Source: Vitrella brassicaformis (Eukaryota; Sar; Vitrellaceae). Taken from it: a DNA stretch of 64,000 nucleotides. Positions 58,831 to 64,000 of the stretch are shown here, in pieces. Below the pieces are notes generated by a model. The model was not told the DNA's origin and did no database searches. It worked only from the letters and a program-made list of their open reading frames with translations. Numbering within the stretch: position 1 is the stretch's first letter; the number at the start of each line of letters is the position of its first letter. The position numbers were made by a program, and so were the translations under genes. The stretch lies in contig CDMY01000255.1 in NCBI GenBank assembly GCA_001179505.1, forward strand, positions 523,019 to 587,018. The letters run 5' to 3'.

Positions 58831-61249
58831 TCATGGTGAGTCGAAGTCGAGCATTGACAGCGGTATCCATCCCGTCCGCTGCTGCCGTATCGAGAGGGGT
58901 ATTCCGCGGCTCTCAACCAGACAGCACCACACCCACCCCGACGGATCGACCTGCAATATCTCAACCTGACAGCCACACACACACACACACACGGCAACCA
59001 AGATGCATCGCCTTGGTGCCTCTCCCGCCCCCATTGAGTGACTTGACTGACCTGGTCGCTTTCCTGTGCACTGAGTTCATTCTCGGTCTGCCCATCAAAC
59101 CTACAGGACAGGCAAGCAAGGGCCAGAGCGTCCTGAGGCCTCGGTAAAAATATCCTCGTGTTGTCGGCTCTACGCAAGAATATAATATTTATGTGTGTGC
59201 CACTGGCTGGCTGACCGAGTGGTGAGTGTGAGTGAGTGCTGTGTGTGCCCTGCTGACCTGCCAACAACATGATATGTCGGCCGCGACGCAGGCGGGGCTG
59301 GCAAGGCGGTGCTTGCCGACGAGTAGGCCGGCTGCTCACGATACTGCAGCGGACCTCTTCGCTCGGACGCACCCCCAGCCTCGCGTGCGAACTCCCTTGG
59401 CGCCATTGGGGGCGCACGCGAAGACGAAGACGGCCTCGGACGATCGAACAGTGAGAACGGCTCCTCCCGGCGAAGCGCAGGTGGCTCACGAAGGACAGGG
59501 GGTTCTTGTGCCCTCCCCCTGGCCTCCACATACCCCCCTGGCGCCAGGCTGGTCCGCTGCTGCTGCTGCTGCTGCTGATACAAGCCAGGTGCCGGTCGCG
59601 GTGCGAATGGTCGCCTCACAGCAGACGAGGGATCCAGTGGCGGCGGTGGCCACATCTGCACGTCCGGCTCGCGCGGCAGCGGCGGGATGCGGATGTTTTC
59701 CAGCGCCAGACTCACTTCCTCCTCCTCGCTCATCTCGAATCGCGAGCCGAACAGCGGCCTGCGGGGAACGGGCTCGACAGGCCCCGGAGGCGCTGCTGCA
59801 GAAGAGGGAGTGAGCCGCCCTGCGCGTTCTTCTTCTGCCGGCGCGTCCTTCCAGTAGGGGGGCGGGGGCTCAGCTGGTGGGGGGAAGGGGCCTGAGGAGG
59901 GCGAGGGCCGCGGGGGCGACAAGAACGGTCCCGGGGGACTTGTCCTCGATGGCTCGGGCAAAAAGCCAGCCGACACATCCGCTGGTGCTGCCGTTGTCGG
60001 AGGGTCCCTTCGTGGCGGTGGGCCGCGCATCGGCAGGATGGGCCTCTCAACGAAGGTCCGCGGTGGGGGGCCACCTGTGCCCTCCGTCGGTGCGGGGACG
60101 GGGAAGGGCAGCCGTGGCTGGGGCGGCTGCCCACTGGGACCGGGCTGGGGCTGCGGCTGTGGCTGGGTAGAGGGCTCTGAGAGGTCGGACACGTCTCCCA
60201 GATCATCCCTGTGGACCACTGTGGCTCGCTCCTCGCTGCCCTCGTCGTCTTGCAGATCACCCGGAGGGTTCCACGGCTGCACACAGCAACAAACCTCCAA
60301 CATGCGCACAAACATGGTGTGTGTGTCGTCATACTCACTGAAGTGCTGGAGTAGAACTGGAACCGTTCGTCTGGCGCTGGTCCGAGCAGGATGGACTGGT
60401 GTATGCCTCTCTCCGTGGTGAGTTGCCTTGCGAGGGCACCGACCTTGCGCTCCATGAACCTATAGAGGCTGTGGAGGCGGCTCAACTGCCGCCTCAAATG
60501 CAGCACCTCGTCCTGCTCGGACCGAAGATGACGCTGCACCACACGCACAGACCAATAGCCGAACAGACACATCGCGATTGTGAAGTGTGGCTGATGCTGA
60601 TGTATGTCGGCATGACTGACTGACTGACCCACTGACTGACTGTCTGACCTGTAGGCTTGTAATTTGTCGCTGGACCGTGTCGTGAAGGACAACGCGAAAA
60701 TCACCGCTCGCCTTGGGCACCGCACGCTGACAAGCAATCAAGCAATCAGTGAATCAATCAATCAAGCAGTCAATCAGTGAATCAATAAGTGAATCAATCA
60801 CAAGCACACAACAGATGTGAGTGAACGAATGAGTGAATGAGTGAATGATCGACGCACCACTCTGCTGAGCTCAGCTGGTGCGCTGATGACCCGCCAGGAC
60901 GCCGTGTAGTAGCCCTGATGATCACGCCGGCGGCTCAGCGTGCGACGAAGCACAAACTCGGGAGGCCCTGCAGCTGTCGGCACGTGCAGCACCTGTCAAC
61001 GACAGACAGATACACGAACAGAACAACACAACACTATACACTCAAGCACACGAGCAATCACTGCAGTGGAATTCTCACGATGGGCCGCGGCTCGGTCGTC
61101 GTCCTGGGAGGCGGCGATGCAGGTCCGCCTGGCGGCCGCTGCGGCTGCTGCTGTTGCTGCTGCGGGTGGGCATCCTCGGGTGCGAGATCTCTTCTGCGTC
61201 TTTGGTCAGAGTGAAATGGCTGTGGAGTGCTCAAGGGGCCTGGATACAT
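58831..61249 (-). CDS. Coiled-coil, Pro-rich protein with C-terminal SH3-like domain (7 exons)
   Basis: Model: complement(join(58831-58965, 59052-59100, 59258-60276, 60339-60533, 60649-60726, 60858-60992, 61079-61249)), 593 aa. The N-terminus is Gln/Pro-rich, then an ordered part (FVLRRTLSRRRDHQGYYTAS) and a coiled coil (SEQDEVLHLRRQLSRLHSLY). A 300-residue Pro-rich region contains many PxxP sites and a poly-Gln run. The last approx. 60 residues read like an SH3 fold: NELSAQESDQVEILQVD, then SGWVWCCLVESRG and RTGWIPLSMLDFD correspond to the RT-loop acidic part, the n-Src Trp and the G-[WL]-[IF]-P-x-x-[YM] end. Such proteins are adaptors; the Pro-rich part may fold back on the SH3 domain. An in-frame stop upstream supports ATG 61249. 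Confidence 0.78.
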
Positions 61250-61709
61250 GGGAGGGATGGCCGGCTGCGTGTGAGGGCCTTGAGGCTGGAGCGGTGATGG
61301 AGTGGAGGGGAGAACTGATGAGTGGTTGTTGCCATGCGTGAGTCAGTGGCTGGTCATGGCGTAATGGCGTGGTTGTCGGCTGAAAGTTCTCCCCTCCCCT
61401 CCGGTCCTTCCTATTCGCGCCTGTCCTCCCCTGGGAGACGCCTTCGGTCTTCTTTCGGGAAAGTCTTTAAGCTCGCACGAAAGTCCAGGGTTTCTCCGGG
61501 ACGTTTTCTGGGGATCAGACCCTAAAATCAGGTCTAGGGTTCGAGCTCCGCGATCGAGGCCTGCGACAGAGAGAAGGGAGAATGGGAAACGAGAAGCTGA
61601 GAGGAGCACACGAATAGTTTGTGTGTGTCTTGGAAGTCCGTGCGAAGTGAACTGGCCTTCCCAGCAAGAGATCTCGCCTCGCTCCCTCCATTGTTCCTCT
61701 CTGGCCATC
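61250..61709. promoter_or_regulatory. Divergent spacer with telo-box-like motifs
   Basis: 460 nt between start codons. It contains CAGGGTTT (near 61488), ACCCTAAAA (61519-61527) and CTAGGGTT (61534-61541); the last two form an imperfect inverted repeat (agaccctaaaatcaggtct). No supported gene. Confidence 0.4.
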
Positions 61710-63334
61710 ATGCCTGGACTGATGACTGGACCTGAGGTCACTTGGCCGTCTGTTGACTGGACTCGTGTGGACGAGGACTATCTGAAGAAGCGGCACCGCA
61801 CCTACCTCAGCGTCCTGTTCGACAGCACCTACTGGGATGACTGGACGCCTCGCGACACCGACGTGATTGTCTGTACGGCTTACAAGGTACCCACGTGAGC
61901 AGATCTGGCATCACCCGGTTCGAGTCACTCACTCGGTCTGCTCTCGTCTGTCTGTCTGTCTGTCTGTCCGCCAGAGTGGCACCACGTGGATGCAGCAGAT
62001 AGTCTGCCAGCTGCTATTCAACGGTGGGGATATCCCCGGTGGCAAGGCTATGCACGAGATCAGCCCGTGGGTTGACTTCAGAGCGGATGGGCCACGAGAG
62101 GTCAAGATGGCAGCCCTAGAGGCGCAGACCCATCCTAGGTGCCTCAAGACACACCTTCCCTCGGACGCACTGCCCATCCAGCCACAGGTCGGCTACTCAC
62201 GCGGGGATGGGTCGGTAAGATGATACGTGCTCTTCTCGTCGTGTGCTTGCGGTGGATGCAGTGTAAGTACATCTACGTGGCGCGGGATGGCCGGGACGCC
62301 TTCATGTCGATGCTTAAGTGAGCTCAACAGAGCCAAAGACGCAGCACAGGCAAAGGAGAACCCATATTTCTGTGCGTGTCTGCGTATGGCTGCAGTCACT
62401 GGAAAAATACTAACGATGAGACTCGTGACAGCTTCGACGCGCTTGCTGACCGCGTTGGGCCTCGTTGGGTCCACTGGAGGGATCTGAAGGACATGAACGA
62501 CTCCAAAGCGTACGGAGGGAGGGAGGAAAGGAGGGGGGGATACACAGACACCCCGGTCCATCTATCTATCTTGCTTGTTTTCCTTCAGTTTCGACATGTG
62601 GCTGTCACAGGGCTGGCCCTGCTACCCCTGGTAGGACCTAGCACGGCACGGCGCGGCCCACGGAACACAGCACTCAGTCTGCGTGTGGGTGTGGTCGGCG
62701 CAGGGAGAGGGACGGCTGGCCGTGGTGGTCGCTGTTCACCAACGTCGAATCGTTTTGGCACCTGCGAGGCCTGCCCAACGTGCTGTTCGTGCACTTCAAC
62801 AACCTCAAGAAGGACCTCCCAGGAGAGATGCGACGAGTGGCGGCCTTCCTTGGCATCCCCATCGATGAGACCGTCTTCGAGAAACAGGTACGATAGATGC
62901 CACACACACATACACACGTCTTCCAGCTGTGCCGCGGTTGACCTGTGTCAAAAGTGTCTGTCTGTGTGCTATGTATGTTGTGTGTAGGTTGAGCACTGCA
63001 CGTTTGAGTACATGAGGGAGTATGCCCACCTCTTCGCCCCAGCTGGCGGGTCGTTGTGGGAGGGAGGAGCACGAGTCTTCTTCCACAAGGTAGGGGCGAT
63101 TTTGCGCTTCACACAAGGGCCAACCAAACACCGCTCTCTCCCTCTTTGTGTGTGTGCTTGCAGGGCACCAACAATCGCTGGCAGGATGTCTTGACGCCCG
63201 AGCAGCTCAGCAGGTACGAGGCCAAGGCAGCGAATCTGCCCCCCGGCTGCGCACACTGGCTGGCCACGGGCGACTTCGCCGACAAGGACGATATCGGCAG
63301 GAAGCCACTCACTGTCGATAGCGAGGTCAACTGA
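61710..63334 (+). CDS. PAPS-dependent sulfotransferase (8 exons)
   Basis: Model: join(61710-61886, 61975-62187, 62262-62317, 62396-62509, 62588-62629, 62704-62887, 62988-63089, 63164-63334), 352 aa, close to cytosolic sulfotransferase length. The 5'-phosphosulfate loop is SGTTW (60-64); the catalytic His lies in LKTHLPSD (H119); the 3'-phosphate-binding segment is [13 protein letters not shown] (Arg138 and following); the C-terminal cofactor loop appears as [11 protein letters not shown] (297-307), a variant of RKGxxGDWK. It transfers sulfate from PAPS to an unknown small acceptor. No signal peptide or membrane anchor, so probably cytosolic. The small exons 3-5 are strongly supported by frame and family order. 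Confidence 0.93.
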
Positions 63335-63697
63335 ACCCGGCCGACGGTGGAGCTTCTGACGGCACAAGTGTCTGCCTGCGTCAGACACTTACACCAACAC
63401 AATGGAGGGAGGGCGAAGAGAGAGTCCACTCATCAGCGCCTCAGCATGGGATGGGTGACGAGGGAGAGAGGGAGCGAGTTGGTCGGTCGGTCAAGTGTGT
63501 GTGATGTGTTTCCTCAGTCAATGAGTATGACACTGGTGTAGAATCATCACTTCCTGGCGTGGCGTCTGTCTGTCTGTCTGTCTGTCTGTCGGTGTGTGAG
63601 TGCCACCTTGTTAATATCCTTACATGCATGCATGTCTTCGTTCCTTCTGCACTTTGTGTGGTATGCATGGGCAGAGCGATTCTGAGGTGCGACCGCT
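63335..63697. other. Convergent spacer
   Basis: 363 nt downstream of the sulfotransferase. It has a (TGTC)n tract at about 63566-63590 and no supported gene. Confidence 0.45.
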
Positions 63698-64000
63698 TTA
63701 TGCGGACGGACATGGCCAGACATTCCTGTGTTTTTTATTCAAAATCGCATGTATCTTATGCGTCGTCACACAACCTCCCAATTGCAGCCTCCTTATCGCT
63801 GGCTTTCGAGGACCACGGCGAGGAACAGAGGTGGCTGAGAAAGGTTTCACGAGGCTGCGAGCTTTTGGCCTGGAAGGTGGCTGATCTAGGCTGCAATGCA
63901 TGTGTGAGGAGTCCCTCGGTGTCGCCCCGTTCTTGGGACCAGCCTCCCATGTGTCGAAATGGGTCTTCACGATGGATGAGCTGCGGGGGAGGAGGGCTGC
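63698..64000 (-). CDS. Possible 3' end of a minus-strand gene at the window edge
   Basis: A minus-strand frame stays open from the right edge to a stop at 63698. It is basic and Pro/Ser-rich (e.g. HFDTWEAGPKNG, KARSLVKPFSATSVPRRG). It would fit the strand alternation of the window, but no domain, start or splice site supports it. The opposite strand is also partly open. Confidence 0.25.
   Translation of the reverse strand, partial: AALLPRSSSIVKTHFDTWEAGPKNGATPRDSSHMHCSLDQPPSRPKARSLVKPFSATSVPRRGPRKPAIRRLQLGGCVTTHKIHAILNKKHRNVWPCPSA

Noticed and set aside
61511-61560. tRNA-like hairpin (cagaccctaaaatcaggtct, then gggttcgagctcc)
   Set aside because: The T arm does not pair (A-G and T-C mismatches) and the putative anticodon loop has nine bases; it is not a tRNA.

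Overview
Organism. The window is nuclear DNA from a gene-dense, intron-rich protist. My best inference is a chromerid/alveolate-type alga such as Vitrella. This rests on GC-rich coding DNA, about 115 short GT-AG introns (mostly 60-120 nt), large low-complexity protein tails, a small mitochondrial-looking protein, and no bacterial or organelle features. The species is an inference and is not proved by the sequence. Exon joins were worked out by hand from splice signals, and each model given as exact joins keeps its reading frame across all joins, so exact joins are good hypotheses rather than proven transcripts. Two runs of exactly 300 N (20238-20537, 56958-57257) are scaffold gaps.

Layout. 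About 24 protein genes and one tRNA gene lie on almost perfectly alternating strands. In order they are: MORN-repeat protein (-, runs off the left edge); large secreted Cys protein (+); two unrecognised spliced genes (-,-); vacuolar-type Ca2+/H+ exchanger (+); small secretory protein (-); MMTAG/RS nuclear protein (+); 78-aa mitochondrial-like protein (-); MGCxxC lipid-anchor candidate (+); unrecognised 5-exon gene (-); signal-anchor low-complexity protein (+); single-pass membrane protein (-); RS-rich nuclear protein (+); LMBR1-type membrane protein (-); single-domain voltage-gated cation channel (+); coiled-coil protein (-); tRNA-Thr(UGU) (+); MFS transporter with a giant cytosolic loop (+); secreted coiled-coil protein (-); secreted HHVIP-motif protein (+); nucleotidyltransferase with an approx. 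2,400-residue disordered tail (-); broken methyltransferase (+); coiled-coil/SH3 protein (-); sulfotransferase (+); and a weak partial gene at the right edge (-).

How it fits together. There is no operon and no single pathway. The recognisable genes are housekeeping ones: Ca2+ handling (CAX exchanger and voltage-gated channel), membrane transport (MFS, LMBR1), RNA metabolism (nucleotidyltransferase, MMTAG and RS proteins), sulfate conjugation and secretion. The strongest non-gene signals are (1) the strict head-to-head/tail-to-tail gene order with short divergent spacers, one only 66 nt between start codons; (2) sense-strand TG repeats placed just upstream of many splice acceptors; (3) phase-1 introns placed directly before Cys codons in the large secreted protein; and (4) a methyltransferase whose reading frame breaks repeatedly and which lacks its cofactor-binding motif.
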